Source of the DNA: Kazachstania africana CBS 2517
Taxonomy: Eukaryota; Ascomycota; Saccharomycetes; Saccharomycetales; Saccharomycetaceae
DNA length: 64,000 nt
NCBI RefSeq assembly: GCF_000304475.1
Contig: NC_018946.1
Coordinates: forward strand, 558,001 to 622,000
Direction: 5' to 3'
Each line of letters starts with the position of its first letter. Within the stretch, counting starts at the first letter, position 1. The notes under the pieces are model-generated. The model saw only the letters and a program-made list of their open reading frames with translations, was not told the DNA's origin and ran no database searches. This document shows positions 51,001 through 60,137 of this stretch, one piece after another. The translations under genes were made by a program, and so were the position numbers.

Positions 51001-51115
51001 GGCTCTACAAGATATCATTGCTGCCGATGCAGAAGAAAAAGGTGAAAAGGTTGACTTAAACGCTGCCATTGAGGAGCTGAAAGATACTTCCAGATATATT
51101 CTTGAAGTTTACTAA
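48053..51115 (+). CDS. MET10: Sulfite reductase (NADPH) alpha (flavoprotein) subunit
   Basis: Flavoprotein subunit that passes electrons from NADPH to the Met5 hemoprotein subunit for sulfite-to-sulfide reduction. The 1020-residue protein (S. cerevisiae 1035) has an N-terminal pyruvate:ferredoxin-oxidoreductase-like region (about 1-560) typical of fungal Met10. The FAD-binding ferredoxin-reductase module (about 640-870) shows RREYSIASS near 801. The NADPH-binding region has MSGLGTGLAPFKAI near 872 and FYLCGPTWPVPDITQAL near the end, with terminal RYILEVY. The ATG at 48053 is the first in frame. Confidence 0.97.
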   Translation: MILSEFDASPFGSTSNAKALSKYGTPVEAISSVIYNNVDDIFVYKTFSEEDLLYGSIKNWAHQEQSKHFQELDIRSGAGLSPLGFASGLSVSKLVGIVTPGYALPYFINTFNATKQTKSRFFFNVGALGYNQKTGSITTDYVSALDAASKLGFNVISPISTNEVQATTLLSLAVAKFGNTVGTVNLFDGVSYSKSILPITEDISKYSGVFRALEKVLPPNASFDEVLFKFNELTGLRLFNFHYSGKQDVETVFVIHGSLESELFTQIAKDNEKIGILSVRVPIPFDIEKFVTKIPKTTKRIVVVNQTLSTSAPTTLKSQVSAALFYHGNKNIIVSEFVYQPDFIWSPLAVEKIISSFAQDFQAVCSPESKNFIFWSSDKSVNINIAPTLAEFLSNDNTKALSLRSKFDNVTNAGIFQAQISYAPKDNFSLISNIDFADVSIVEDVTLLKKIDVNATIKKGGSIIILSSKSLKNLNFSQLETFTKDLGIPESFLVAAIENEINFTFIDLEALNEQAIELTHIIGYTVLTKCSSASPEKSSKHAIQLNIDETSLETALLNAVKNVFFTNIPKIEATSEETEELPIFITETSFTPNNSEIQGTKPAQISKSKEIAKKLAFKEAFGLEKHVRPDLPVKNFIVKVKENRRVTPSNYDRYIFHIEFDITGTGLKYYIGEALGIHARNDEKQVLDFLIGYGLNPEDIVLVPNKDNSDLLESRTVLHAFTENLDLFGKPPKKFYETLSEFAEDEKDKKRLQELVSAEGAVELKRYQDVEYYTYADIFQLFTSARPSVEHLVTMISPLKRREYSIASSQKVHSNEVHLLIVVVDWIDNRGRKRFGQASKFISDLQIGQEVVVSVKPSVMKLPPLPSQPVIMSGLGTGLAPFKAIVEEKLWQKQQGYEIGDVFLYLGSRHKREEYLYGELWEAYKDAGIITHIGAAFSRDQPEKIYIQDCIRENLAELKTAMIDQEGSFYLCGPTWPVPDITQALQDIIAADAEEKGEKVDLNAAIEELKDTSRYILEVY

Positions 51116-51209
51116 TTCTAATCTTTTAGTTGATAGGAATTTATATATATAGATTAGATACCTAATAGAATTTTTTTTGTTTCTTCTAGAGAAAGAATAA
51201 TCTTCGTCA

Positions 51210-54200
51210 CTACATGATACTGACTACAGAGGTACCGTCTTGAAATCTTGTCCTAAACACTCTATTCGCATTGTTGAACATACCTTCCTTCAGGGACACA
51301 ACAATGAACTGCGAACCCTTGAATCTTGTTTTGATCAGATGACCGATGTTTTGTGTGTGACTCAAATCCAGTGCCGCATCAACTTCATCCAAGATATACA
51401 TAGGAGCGGGTCTAAATTGTAACAATGCCATAATCAGCGATAATGCAATCAAGGACCGCTGACCCCCAGATAACTCGACTAAACTCTCTTTCCATATAGT
51501 ACCTAGCCTGACCTTCACCTCAAGTCCCTCAGTGACATCCTTTCCCTCACATGGTACTAATTTTGCAAATGAATTAGGTAACAAATCCTCAAATATTTTT
51601 CCAAAATCATTTGTAACCTTCTCCCAAGTTTTTATAAGAGTTTCTCTTTTATACTCATTGAGCTTGCCTATTGTTTCTTGAATTTTCATTTTATCCTTTT
51701 CGATCGTTCTTATCATAGTTTTCAATGCCGTCTCTTTCTTTTCTACGTTTTCTATCATACTCATGATATTAGGGTTCACCTTTCGTTTCATTTCACTAAA
51801 TTTCTCGTGAAGTTGCTTCTGTCGTTCAGTGTACTCCTGTAAGTTTATACCATGATACTGATTGACAATGCCTTTCACCACTTCCATATCCTGGAGCCAT
51901 TCATGCTCATCAATAAGTTTCTCTATATTGGCTTGCAAATTCGTGGAATTTTGCCTGAATGAATTTGTTTCATTGGTAATCTTTTTCAAATCAATTTCAT
52001 GTTGTGATTTTGTATCTTGCTTACTCTTAACTAAAGATTCAAGTTCCTTCAATTCTTCATCAATCCCTAAGAGTCTTGCCCTCTCTTCTTTTACCCTTGT
52101 TTGCACTTCAATTAACGAAGTATTTAATTCTTGTAGGTGTGAGTCTACAGATACCTTTTCTTCTTCTAATTTGCCGACGTTTGCTTTTGTCTGCTCCATC
52201 ATTTCTTTATTTGATTTTATTTCATTCGCCAATTGCTCAGTTTCCAACTGTAAATTCTGATACAAATCGTATAGTGATTCTGATTTATTTTCTACGTCTT
52301 CAATAGCTTTATTCAGTTTTTCAATCTCATTTTTTAGCTTGCTCAACTTGGAATTTTTATCTTTTGAAAATTCTTCTGCATCCTTTTTTGTAGTCTCAAT
52401 TTCAATCTCTAAAGCACTAGCATTTTTCTTTTCAACAAGAATTTGCTCCTCACATCCTTGCAATTCTTCATGCAGTTCTTTATTTCTTTTGATGATTTGA
52501 GCAGCTGAATTTTCTACCAAACGTCGTTGTGCAATATTAAGCTTATGATCAGCTAAGTTCAACTCATTTTGTAATGACTTTGTTTTTTGAGACGTCTCTT
52601 CCTGTTCTTTCAATTTTTTTTGCATCTCAATAAGCTTTAGTTCTAGCTCATTCACTTTAGCCACTGCGTGATTATATTTTTGGATATCAACTAGTAAAGA
52701 GCGCGTAGTATTTCTACTACCACCAGAAAGAGTACCTTCTGGATCATATACGTCACCTTGTTGTGTGATACTTCTGGTACGAATATTAGGGTGGAAAGTA
52801 ACCTTTTTTGCAGTATCGGCATCTTTGCAAACTAGACCGTTACCAAATATGAATTCCATAGCTTTACTCACTTCATCATCATATCCGATCAGGTTCAATG
52901 CTAGTTCTACTTTTCCAGGAGCCAGCTCTTTGGCTAAGGCCAGGGTATTTTTATTCAAGGTTCTTGTTGCAATCTTACTTAGTGGTATAATTGTGACACG
53001 CTTTTTTAGTCTTCCCCTCTCAAGCAGTTGTGATGCAGTTATCTCGTTATCAACAATAATATTATAGAGTCTGCCACCTGCACACACCTGTAAAGCAATT
53101 GCATTATCAAATTGTTGTTGATCAACCGTGAATAATTGAGCTGCAACACCTTTCACTGATTTTGGATCAAAATTTGCAGAAGGCCTTGTGTAGTTAAACT
53201 CAATATTTGCAACGCGCCTTTTAAGCGCCTCAGCTTCCTCGTTAGCCCTATACAGTTGTTGTTGCACTTCACTCTCTTCTTTTCTCAAAAATTTTAGCAA
53301 ATCCGGGTCATAACCAAAACTGGCCAGTTGCGATCGTAGTTCTCCACAATATTTTTCATTTTGTTCCATTATTTTACTGGATTTTTCATGTTCTCTTTTA
53401 GCTTGAAATAATTTGGGCTCATTAGACGCTAATTCCTTCTGTAGCATGCTACGTTTCATATTCAGCTTTTTTATGAGCACTTCAGTATCGTTTAGTTTTT
53501 TTTTCGTAGCAACAAGCTGTGCACTATAGCCATCATCTGTAGCGCCATTGGAAGAAATACCCGTCGATAATGTTGAAAGAAGTTCGGATTTTTTCCCCTG
53601 TAGTTCTTTTAATCTAGTAAGTTCAGAATTTGCTATTTCATATTCTTTTTCTGTTGAAGTGTACTGGGCCAATTTCATTTCTAACTCCTTAGTCAACTCT
53701 TCATTATTCGAGTTAAGTTTTTGGAGTTCCTTTTCTGCCTCATCAATACTGTCATTTTTAATCGATAAAGTAGTCTTGATTCTTGATATTTGCTTAAGCA
53801 AATCACTTTCTTCTTTTTCAAAGTTCACAAGCCTACCTTCATTATCCATTTCATTTTTCTTCTGAAGCTTTAATTCTTCTAAATCTTCATTTAAACTCTT
53901 AATTTCTTCTGAGACCTTTTCGATCTCCTCCTTCAAATGATTACATTTATCTTCACTATCTTGCAGTGTTTGTTCAAAACTAGATTGCCTATGCTTCATA
54001 TTGTAATAATTGAATGCACTGACCACTCTTGAGGTTCTTTCGAGATCTGTTTGGGTCGTTTGAAAATCAAGAAAGATTCTCTTTTCACTTCTCAATTTTT
54101 CTAGTTTTGGTTCAATTTCCTCAGCCAATAATGCTCTATTTTCCTGTAGTTTAGTTTCCTTCTTTGCCATGGTACGTTCTGCTTTCTCTCTTCTATCTTC

Positions 54201-54722
54201 AAACATCTTAGTTCCTGCAGCTTCTTCTATCAATGACAGAATCTCAGTAGGTTTCATATTAAGCACTTTAGTAATCTTACCTTGCATGATTAGAAAATTA
54301 GGATTGTTAATATTTAATTGAACTGACTGAAATAATTGTAGAACGGATTGTTGAGGTGCTCTATGACCATTGATCAAATATTTGGACGTTCCTCCAAGCA
54401 CAACTTGCCGGGTCACAGAAATCTTAGGAGAGTTTGTAAACCCAATAGGAGAATTATCTCTATCACTGTTATCGAATACTACGGTAACACTTGCCTTTGT
54501 TACACCGGCTTGACCTCTCTTGTAAATCAAATCCTGTAAATTGGAGGCTCTCACGGTAGACATTGAAGATATACCGAGGACAAAACAAATTGCATCCAAT
54601 ATATTCGACTTCCCCGAACCATTAAGCCCTGTAATAGCATTGAATTGAGGGTCCCAGTCGGATATCACTGTTCTGGCCGCATAAGATTTGAAACCATCAA
54701 TGATTAGCTCCTCAATTTTCAT
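51210..54722 (-). CDS. SMC2: Condensin ATPase subunit Smc2
   Basis: SMC ATPase that pairs with Smc4 in condensin for mitotic chromosome compaction and rDNA segregation. The 1170-residue product equals the S. cerevisiae length. Walker A GLNGSGKSN is at 32-40. Coiled coils lie at about 170-500 and 680-1020. The hinge (about 505-660) has GRLYNIIVDNEITASQLLER. The C-terminal head has the signature LSGGQRSLIALSLIMAL from 1084 and Walker B YILDEVDAALD near 1109-1119. Convergent with MET10, 94 bp apart, as in S. cerevisiae (YFR030W/YFR031C). Confidence 0.98.
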   Translation of the reverse strand: MKIEELIIDGFKSYAARTVISDWDPQFNAITGLNGSGKSNILDAICFVLGISSMSTVRASNLQDLIYKRGQAGVTKASVTVVFDNSDRDNSPIGFTNSPKISVTRQVVLGGTSKYLINGHRAPQQSVLQLFQSVQLNINNPNFLIMQGKITKVLNMKPTEILSLIEEAAGTKMFEDRREKAERTMAKKETKLQENRALLAEEIEPKLEKLRSEKRIFLDFQTTQTDLERTSRVVSAFNYYNMKHRQSSFEQTLQDSEDKCNHLKEEIEKVSEEIKSLNEDLEELKLQKKNEMDNEGRLVNFEKEESDLLKQISRIKTTLSIKNDSIDEAEKELQKLNSNNEELTKELEMKLAQYTSTEKEYEIANSELTRLKELQGKKSELLSTLSTGISSNGATDDGYSAQLVATKKKLNDTEVLIKKLNMKRSMLQKELASNEPKLFQAKREHEKSSKIMEQNEKYCGELRSQLASFGYDPDLLKFLRKEESEVQQQLYRANEEAEALKRRVANIEFNYTRPSANFDPKSVKGVAAQLFTVDQQQFDNAIALQVCAGGRLYNIIVDNEITASQLLERGRLKKRVTIIPLSKIATRTLNKNTLALAKELAPGKVELALNLIGYDDEVSKAMEFIFGNGLVCKDADTAKKVTFHPNIRTRSITQQGDVYDPEGTLSGGSRNTTRSLLVDIQKYNHAVAKVNELELKLIEMQKKLKEQEETSQKTKSLQNELNLADHKLNIAQRRLVENSAAQIIKRNKELHEELQGCEEQILVEKKNASALEIEIETTKKDAEEFSKDKNSKLSKLKNEIEKLNKAIEDVENKSESLYDLYQNLQLETEQLANEIKSNKEMMEQTKANVGKLEEEKVSVDSHLQELNTSLIEVQTRVKEERARLLGIDEELKELESLVKSKQDTKSQHEIDLKKITNETNSFRQNSTNLQANIEKLIDEHEWLQDMEVVKGIVNQYHGINLQEYTERQKQLHEKFSEMKRKVNPNIMSMIENVEKKETALKTMIRTIEKDKMKIQETIGKLNEYKRETLIKTWEKVTNDFGKIFEDLLPNSFAKLVPCEGKDVTEGLEVKVRLGTIWKESLVELSGGQRSLIALSLIMALLQFRPAPMYILDEVDAALDLSHTQNIGHLIKTRFKGSQFIVVSLKEGMFNNANRVFRTRFQDGTSVVSIM

Positions 54723-55139
54723 GATTAGAACGGTGTAATCACTACTGTATAAATCTAACTAATAGGGGAATATACGGCAAGCAGACTAATCCGGTGACAC
54801 TGCCACTTTTCTCGAAGTTGCTAATCTAAGAGATCTTCGATGCCTTTGGCGTTTTATTTATTAAGATCATTCGAAAAAAGGTAAACAAATGGATCTTGAA
54901 ATGTCTAATCTACGTACAGTGTGACAAAATTATAGAGGCATAATTAAGCATATTGCCGGCTAACAGCCAGAAGTATATATAAAGTGCTATTAAAAGTAGT
55001 CCAATTCAAGACATTGAGTTGGGTTTGTTGTGGTAGATATAAGAGAGAATGTTGTTTAAAAGTTTCGTTTTATATTTTTAGATAGGAATTTTAGATAAGA
55101 TACAAAAAATGACGAAATGAGGAAACCACTTTAAATATT
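54723..55139. promoter_or_regulatory. SMC2 promoter / RPL2 3' region
   Basis: Short AT-rich spacer between two minus-strand genes. No further gene seen. Confidence 0.5.
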
Positions 55140-56135
55140 CTAATCTTGAGTCTTTTGAGAACCACGTAATAAACCGGTTCTTCTGGCGGCAATTAAACCA
55201 GCCTTTTGACCAGCAACAGCACCTCTAGAAATGGTAGAAGCCTTACCAATATGTTGATGGTTACCACCACCATGAGGATGGTCAACTGGGTTCATGGCAA
55301 CACCACGGGTCTTTGGCCAAGAGTTTCTCTTTAATCTGTACTTGTGGAAAGCACGACCAGCCTTTAATAATGGTTTGTCAACTCTACCACCACCAGCAAT
55401 AACACCGATGACACCTCTAGCGTCAGAAGAAACAATCTTCTTGGCACCAGATGGTAATCTGATTCTAGTCTTGTTTTCATCTGGGTTGTGACCAATGACG
55501 ATAACGTAGTTACCAGAAGCTCTAGCAATAGCACCTCTGTCACCTGGTCTTTCTTCAACGTTGGAAACGATGGTACCTTCTGGGACAGAACCTAATGGTA
55601 AAACGTTACCGACGTTTAAAGAAGCCTTCTTACCGGCGTAAATGAATTGACCAGTGTGGACACCTTCGTTAGCAATGAAGATTTCTTCACGTAATTTGTA
55701 CTTGTATGGGTCACGGAAGACAACCTTAGCTAATGGGGCACCTCTACCGGCATCGTGAACGATTTGCTTGACGACACCACGGATGTAACCATGACGTTCA
55801 GCATAATCCAAGGTTCTCAATTTAGCAGCACCTTGTCTTAATCTAGTGTGGGAGGTGAAGATAGAACCAGCACCTTTTCTTTGGTTACGAATAACTCTAC
55901 CTGTTAAAATGTGATAAATATTTAAATGTTAGTACATGTTACAATTTTTCAATAGCTGTAAATTTGCTCTTATCTTCAGGGATGTTCTTCACTGTTGCTT
56001 AATAACTGTACTTCTTGAAGATGGCCATGAAAGTAAGATATATCACCTCAATATCATATGAACTTCATTTATCCTATTACAATCGCTCGAATCTTACAGC
56101 ATTCATTTTTATCAATATTTCAAAAACATACCCAT
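55140..56135 (-). CDS. RPL2: Cytosolic 60S ribosomal protein uL2, two exons
   Basis: Core large-subunit protein near the peptidyl-transferase centre. Exon 1 is only ATGG (56132-56135) and exon 2 is 55140-55900. Joined, they encode [20 protein letters not shown] and onward, 254 residues, the same as S. cerevisiae Rpl2. The uL2 signature with its essential histidine is visible ([21 protein letters not shown]). The four-base first exon is a known RPL2 trait in S. cerevisiae. Codon use is strongly biased (GGT, AGA, TTG, AAC-type codons), marking high expression. In S. cerevisiae there are two copies (YFR031C-A and YIL018W); the neighbours here belong to both loci. Confidence 0.97.
55901..56131 (-). 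other. Spliceosomal intron in RPL2
   Basis: 231-base intron. It starts GTATGT directly after ATGG, has TACTAAC at 55928-55934 (complement) and ends TTTTAACAG. Confidence 0.95.
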
Positions 56136-56873
56136 TGTTAATTAATACTGTGGTTTCTTAACCTTCCTTTAACAACCCAAGAACACTACTATAGATACAT
56201 ATGAACTACTTTAACAAGAACTATTACCCACGAACCTCACTCACGGATACTAAGGTCAATGTGCGGGTACTTACTGGCTGTGGGTTGCTATGCTAATCCA
56301 CACACACACACATTCACGCTAACGTAAGAACTATTGAATTTTCCATTGCGTGCAATCCACATTGAGGGAATGCTCCCATAGAGAATTCACAGTCTTTCAC
56401 GGGCATCTCTCTGAACAAGCGAAGACGAACTGTACCGTTTTCTCGGGGGGAGCAACTGTTTACGCCAGATTCGATTGACTCACCGGCCTAGAATGATCCT
56501 GCTGAGCTCGAGAGGCAACCTTCCTTACGCTGGACAACTCCTTCTGGCATTATCCTACCGGGCTCGCAGGTAAGACGTGATTGCACCTCGCTCAGTAGGT
56601 TTACTTCACGCACTGTCTCGATCGACGCGAATAACCATTTACCGAAGAATTTGAAGATTTTTTTTTGTTTGGAAATTATCGCAGATATTTTGGTGGGTGG
56701 GTGTAATTTTGCTTCCAAGCAGTCCAACGAAAATAAATATCAGTCCGGCCTGCATTTATCAACTATTGAATGTTTTATAGAGGTACTTTAACGAATGTGG
56801 CTTAATATATATCTATCTATCTTAGCAACGTAATGTAGTGAACAAGTTATTAAAAAACCCGTTTGTTTGCTTT
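56136..56873. promoter_or_regulatory. RPL2 upstream region
   Basis: Unusually GC-rich for the window. A (CA)n tract at about 56299-56313 may overlap a Rap1-type site, common in ribosomal protein promoters, but no full consensus is evident. A 79-codon minus-strand frame (56488-56727) has no recognisable feature and is probably chance. Confidence 0.4.
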
Positions 56874-57782
56874 CTAAATAGCTACTAGAACTTCTTCTTG
56901 CATTGTTATTGTCTCATTTGTTACTAAATGAGCATTGGCTGTCGTTTGTTCGTTTTCAGCTGGTTGTTCACGACTTGCTTGTTCTATCACGACATCTTCC
57001 TGGACAACTAAGTTTGGCTGATCTTCTAGGGCAACTTGTTTGACCTCTTCAATTTTTTTAATAAAAGCTGGTTTTATACTTACTTTTTTACCTAATAATT
57101 TGCCCTTTGACATAAGCTTACAAATTTCCTTCAACTCAACTTCAGTATCTAAAGTAATCAATGCTGCAGTAAATGGTTCCCTGCTAACTGGAACACAGAT
57201 TTTCCTCTGAGGTGTACTTTTAAAAATCCAGATTTCCCTTGGAGAATATGCACTAAATAATGCTCTAAGATGAGAATCATCGACTCCAACAGGTAAATAT
57301 TTACAATAAACAGTATCTTTGGAAATATCACCACTCATCCCCCTTAGCCTACCGTACCTAGTGCGTTTCTGTTCTACAGGCTCTGTATTAGCGGCAACGG
57401 AAGGTTCAATAGCAGCTTCTTGATTATTGGCGATAAGCGTTTCGGAAGATGCTACATTCGAGGAAGATCTTCCTTTGGGATGTGGGGTATAAGGGATATA
57501 TGGTTTCAATTTCAATGGTCTACCTTTGAAATCTTTTTCATTTAATCCGTCAATGGCTGCTTTTGCTTCTTCTACAGATTCAAATTCTGCGTAAGCAATC
57601 CCCATTGGACGATTAAAATATTTTCTTCTAAAATCCTTATGAGGATTACAAGGAATGTATACTGTTCTTGGTTTAAAGTCCACAAGGTAGTCTTGTAGTT
57701 CCTTCTCACCAGTATTAAAATTTAAATTTGAGATATATACCCTTTTCGTAGTAACATCGTTTGTAGAATCAGTGGCAGACAT
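56874..57782 (-). CDS. RRT5: Rrt5-like protein with two RRM domains
   Basis: RNA-binding protein. S. cerevisiae Rrt5 (YFR032C) is expressed in sporulation and affects rDNA transcription readouts. The 302-residue product (S. cerevisiae 289) has RRM1 at about 12-95 (RNP2-like VYISNLNF; RNP1-like MGIAYAEF) and RRM2 at about 155-232 (VYCKYLPVGVDDSHLRALF). A Ser/Glu/Thr-rich linker lies between, with an RYGRLRGMSGD segment, and an acidic Gln/Glu tail follows. Position between RPL2 and RPL29 is the same as in S. cerevisiae. Confidence 0.92.
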   Translation of the reverse strand: MSATDSTNDVTTKRVYISNLNFNTGEKELQDYLVDFKPRTVYIPCNPHKDFRRKYFNRPMGIAYAEFESVEEAKAAIDGLNEKDFKGRPLKLKPYIPYTPHPKGRSSSNVASSETLIANNQEAAIEPSVAANTEPVEQKRTRYGRLRGMSGDISKDTVYCKYLPVGVDDSHLRALFSAYSPREIWIFKSTPQRKICVPVSREPFTAALITLDTEVELKEICKLMSKGKLLGKKVSIKPAFIKKIEEVKQVALEDQPNLVVQEDVVIEQASREQPAENEQTTANAHLVTNETITMQEEVLVAI

Positions 57783-58144
57783 CTTTGTGATACACTATTA
57801 AAAAAAGTTATTATGGTTCAAAAATTCCAAGAAATGAGAATGAAGACAGATATAACCATCATTAGCCTATTTATTTATATCTCTTTTTTTCCTCTAGTGC
57901 TATTCAAAAGCTGGAATATTGTATCATTATTTTGTGACACAAAAAATCGGTATTTTGTGACATAATCGACTAGACGCCACTTAACTGCGAGCGACGTCAC
58001 CAACAAGAATAATCCATATATAAAGTTGAAAGCAGAATGTTATAATATATCAAAATATGAGTTTAAGCGTATATGCTATTGGAAAATAGTGATTTCTTTA
58101 TATAAATAAGGTTTAAAAAAGAGATTAAACATTCAAAAAGAAAT
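57783..58144. other. RRT5 promoter / RPL29 3' region
   Basis: Contains a near-duplicate TTTTGTGACA at 57931-57940 and TTTTGTGACATAAT at 57953-57966, 22 bp apart. TTTTGTG(N)CA-like elements resemble the Ndt80 middle-sporulation element core (CACAAAA), which would suit RRT5 expression during sporulation. This is inference from motif similarity. Confidence 0.4.
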
Positions 58145-58333
58145 TTATTTCTTGGCAGCACGTTCAGCAGCTAAAGCCTTGGCAGTACCGTGTAAAGCGT
58201 GCTTGTGGTTTCTTCTGAACTTTGGATCAACACCCTTTAAAGATGGGTACTTGTAGGTCTTTGGCTTCTTGATACCGTTTCTGTGGGCCTTTCTGGTTTG
58301 GTTGTGAGCGGTATGGTTCTTAGACTTAGCCAT
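58145..58333 (-). CDS. RPL29: 60S ribosomal protein eL29
   Basis: Small, very basic large-subunit protein of 62 residues (S. cerevisiae 59). [20 protein letters not shown] and [20 protein letters not shown] are diagnostic. Codon use is strongly biased, as in RPL2. Immediately upstream on its strand is a TACTAAC and AG pair suggesting an intron in the 5' leader (listed separately). Confidence 0.97.
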   Translation of the reverse strand: MAKSKNHTAHNQTRKAHRNGIKKPKTYKYPSLKGVDPKFRRNHKHALHGTAKALAAERAAKK

Positions 58334-58336
58334 TTT

Positions 58337-58643
58337 CTAAATTAATGAACTTGTTAGTAAACTTGAATATGGAAAATATCATTTGTCGAAATTGGGCATG
58401 AATCCACGAGTATTAGAGTTGACGGGATGAAATCAACTTAGAGCCTAAATTATTCACAACGAATGGCAAAGATAAAATTCAAATTGTGTAATGTAGGAGG
58501 ATATTAGACCAATAAGAAAAATGTAAGAAGTGGAACATTGGTTTTAATCTTTTCATTAACATCATTCTTCTACCTCAAATAAGTTTCATTTCGTATCTCT
58601 CATAGAATTTCATTTCGACAGTATATGGTGACTATTATACGTA
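58337..58643 (-). other. Candidate 5'UTR intron of RPL29
   Basis: On the complement, TACTAAC (58353-58359) is followed by TTTAG ending at 58337, three bases before the ATG. This is an ideal branch-to-acceptor arrangement directly ahead of the coding start of a ribosomal protein gene. The 5' site is uncertain. GTACGT at about 58638-58643 is the best candidate and would give an intron of about 307 bases; no GTATGT is present. Confidence 0.4.
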
Positions 58644-58924
58644 CTGTTTATCTTACTGATGTTTCGGTAAGTTACCTTGAAATTGAGCAATCAACAATTT
58701 TCAAATACTAAATTATTCCACTATTAATTCTTCGATGAAACTTTCACAGCAAAGCCTGTTCCCAGTGCACTCAATATTGGTTAGCATACTGAACGTTCTC
58801 CTGCTCGGGTTGCATGGAACTGTTTGCTTCTCGGTGAAATTTTGGCGTCAATTTTTCAAAATCTCAAAAAATCATTTCAATTATTTCTTGCATTTTGATT
58901 TTCAAAAAATTTAGAAATTGTGAA

Positions 58925-58956
58925 ATGTATGGGCTGTAGAACTAGAGGTATGGGTT
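58925..58956 (-). promoter_or_regulatory. Pair of Rap1-like sites
   Basis: ATGTATGGGC (58925-58934) and GGTATGGGTT (about 58947-58956) resemble the complement of the Rap1 consensus ACACCCATACAT. Two spaced Rap1 sites are typical of ribosomal protein promoters. The distance to the RPL29 ATG (about 600 bp) is long unless the leader is spliced as proposed. Confidence 0.4.
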
Positions 58957-59153
58957 TATATTCGAAAGGTCAAAAAAGCAGTCGAATTAAAATGGAGTTT
59001 TTTTGAAGATCTTTTGAAGATGAGCTTGCTTAGTTACAGACATAACGGACCTTCGTTATGACAATCGTCGTATTGGAAGAATAAATATAAATATACAAGT
59101 AAATGCTGCTATCTTACTGGATTCTGTATGTGTTTTGAGATTATTTTTTTTTC

Positions 59154-59618
59154 CTATTTCAGTTTGCTGAATAGCCTTGGAGTTGTACAACCATCCAAGT
59201 AATGCTGTAAGTGGAAGAACTCTTCGACGCAGTCTTCTTTGTTTTCTAAATCCTCATAGTTTGGATCTTCTTTCTGTTTCTGGACCCTTTCTACACATTC
59301 CAAGTAATGATGTGTCAGGTTTTTACCTTCTTTCGTTTCTTGGCATTGGGTTCTTAATGTTTGAAGTTGATCTTGCTCTTCTCCTTCTTCTTCTTCCTCC
59401 TCTTCTTCCTCTTCTTCCTCCTCTTCTCCTTCTTCTACTTCCGCAGCTTCAACAGACTCCTACAGTATATGTTAGTAAAAATCGATAGACTTAGATGATA
59501 TTGTATATGATACTCTGTAACATACATTTTCTTCGTCATCGGTGTCTTCAGCTCTAGCTGTATAAGGACCGAACTGATCCCTTATTTCACCCATATAATC
59601 CACTAACGAGCCAAACAT
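59154..59618 (-). CDS. QCR6: Cytochrome bc1 complex acidic hinge subunit, two exons
   Basis: Subunit 6 of ubiquinol-cytochrome c reductase, on the intermembrane face, aiding cytochrome c1-cytochrome c interaction. Exon 1 (59526-59618) encodes MFGSLVDYMGEIRDQFGPYT and a short acidic end, 31 residues. Exon 2 (59154-59459) encodes 101 residues: a long Glu run, then the UCR hinge domain (LQTLRTQCQETKEGKNLTHH, YLECVERVQKQ, and DCVEEFFHLQHYLDGC) with its Cys pairs. The total is 132 residues (S. cerevisiae 147). The intron is required, because reading through reaches TAA. S. cerevisiae QCR6 is, to my knowledge, intronless. The position beside RPL29 matches YFR033C. Confidence 0.92.
59460..59525 (-). 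other. Spliceosomal intron in QCR6
   Basis: 66-base intron: GTATGT, TACTAAC (complement of 59471-59477), and end ATATACTGTAG. Phase 0, between AAT and GAG codons in the acidic region. Confidence 0.92.
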
Positions 59619-60137
59619 TGTTGTCTTTTACTTAATTCCAACGCTTTCCTAATAACACTAATGTCTTTGCACTTGCTACAGCTTCAACATCAATAGAGTA
59701 TATATATTGAATTAGACTTTTCGGTGTATTACTCTATAAGGGGCCTTATTGCCGCAAGCTGCGTTCGGACAATTTAATTGGTTCAATAACGCAAATAAGT
59801 GCTGAGCCGAAAGTAGTTACTGAAGATCACCAAATACCAGCACGTACTTATTGATCAAGTTCCGTCGATTTGATGTCTCAAACTCGATTGAATAATCTAT
59901 TAGTGACATTATATACCTACCGTTTTTCAAAGTATTAGAATATGGATGTATATCTACACTATGATTTGCAATTACTGGGCATTGTAAGGGCCTATTGGAA
60001 TGTAGGACATGAATGACTGCAGGAAAGTGTAGTACCTACATCCTCTTTTGAAATTTCTGATCTTGCAATATTTATGGTAATTTGAAATGATTTTGGAATT
60101 CTATAAATGATTATCAACATATATACAATATTATTAC
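59619..60137. promoter_or_regulatory. QCR6 promoter with Hap2/3/4/5-type CCAAT box
   Basis: The complement of TAATTGGT at 59775-59782 is ACCAATTA, matching the Hap complex consensus ACCAATNA in the sense orientation, about 160 bp before the QCR6 ATG. That is expected for a respiratory gene. The remaining spacer toward FAF1 holds no visible gene. Confidence 0.5.

Noticed and set aside
56488..56727. 79-codon minus-strand frame upstream of RPL2
   Set aside because: No recognisable feature; it lies in a GC-richer promoter region where stops are rarer.
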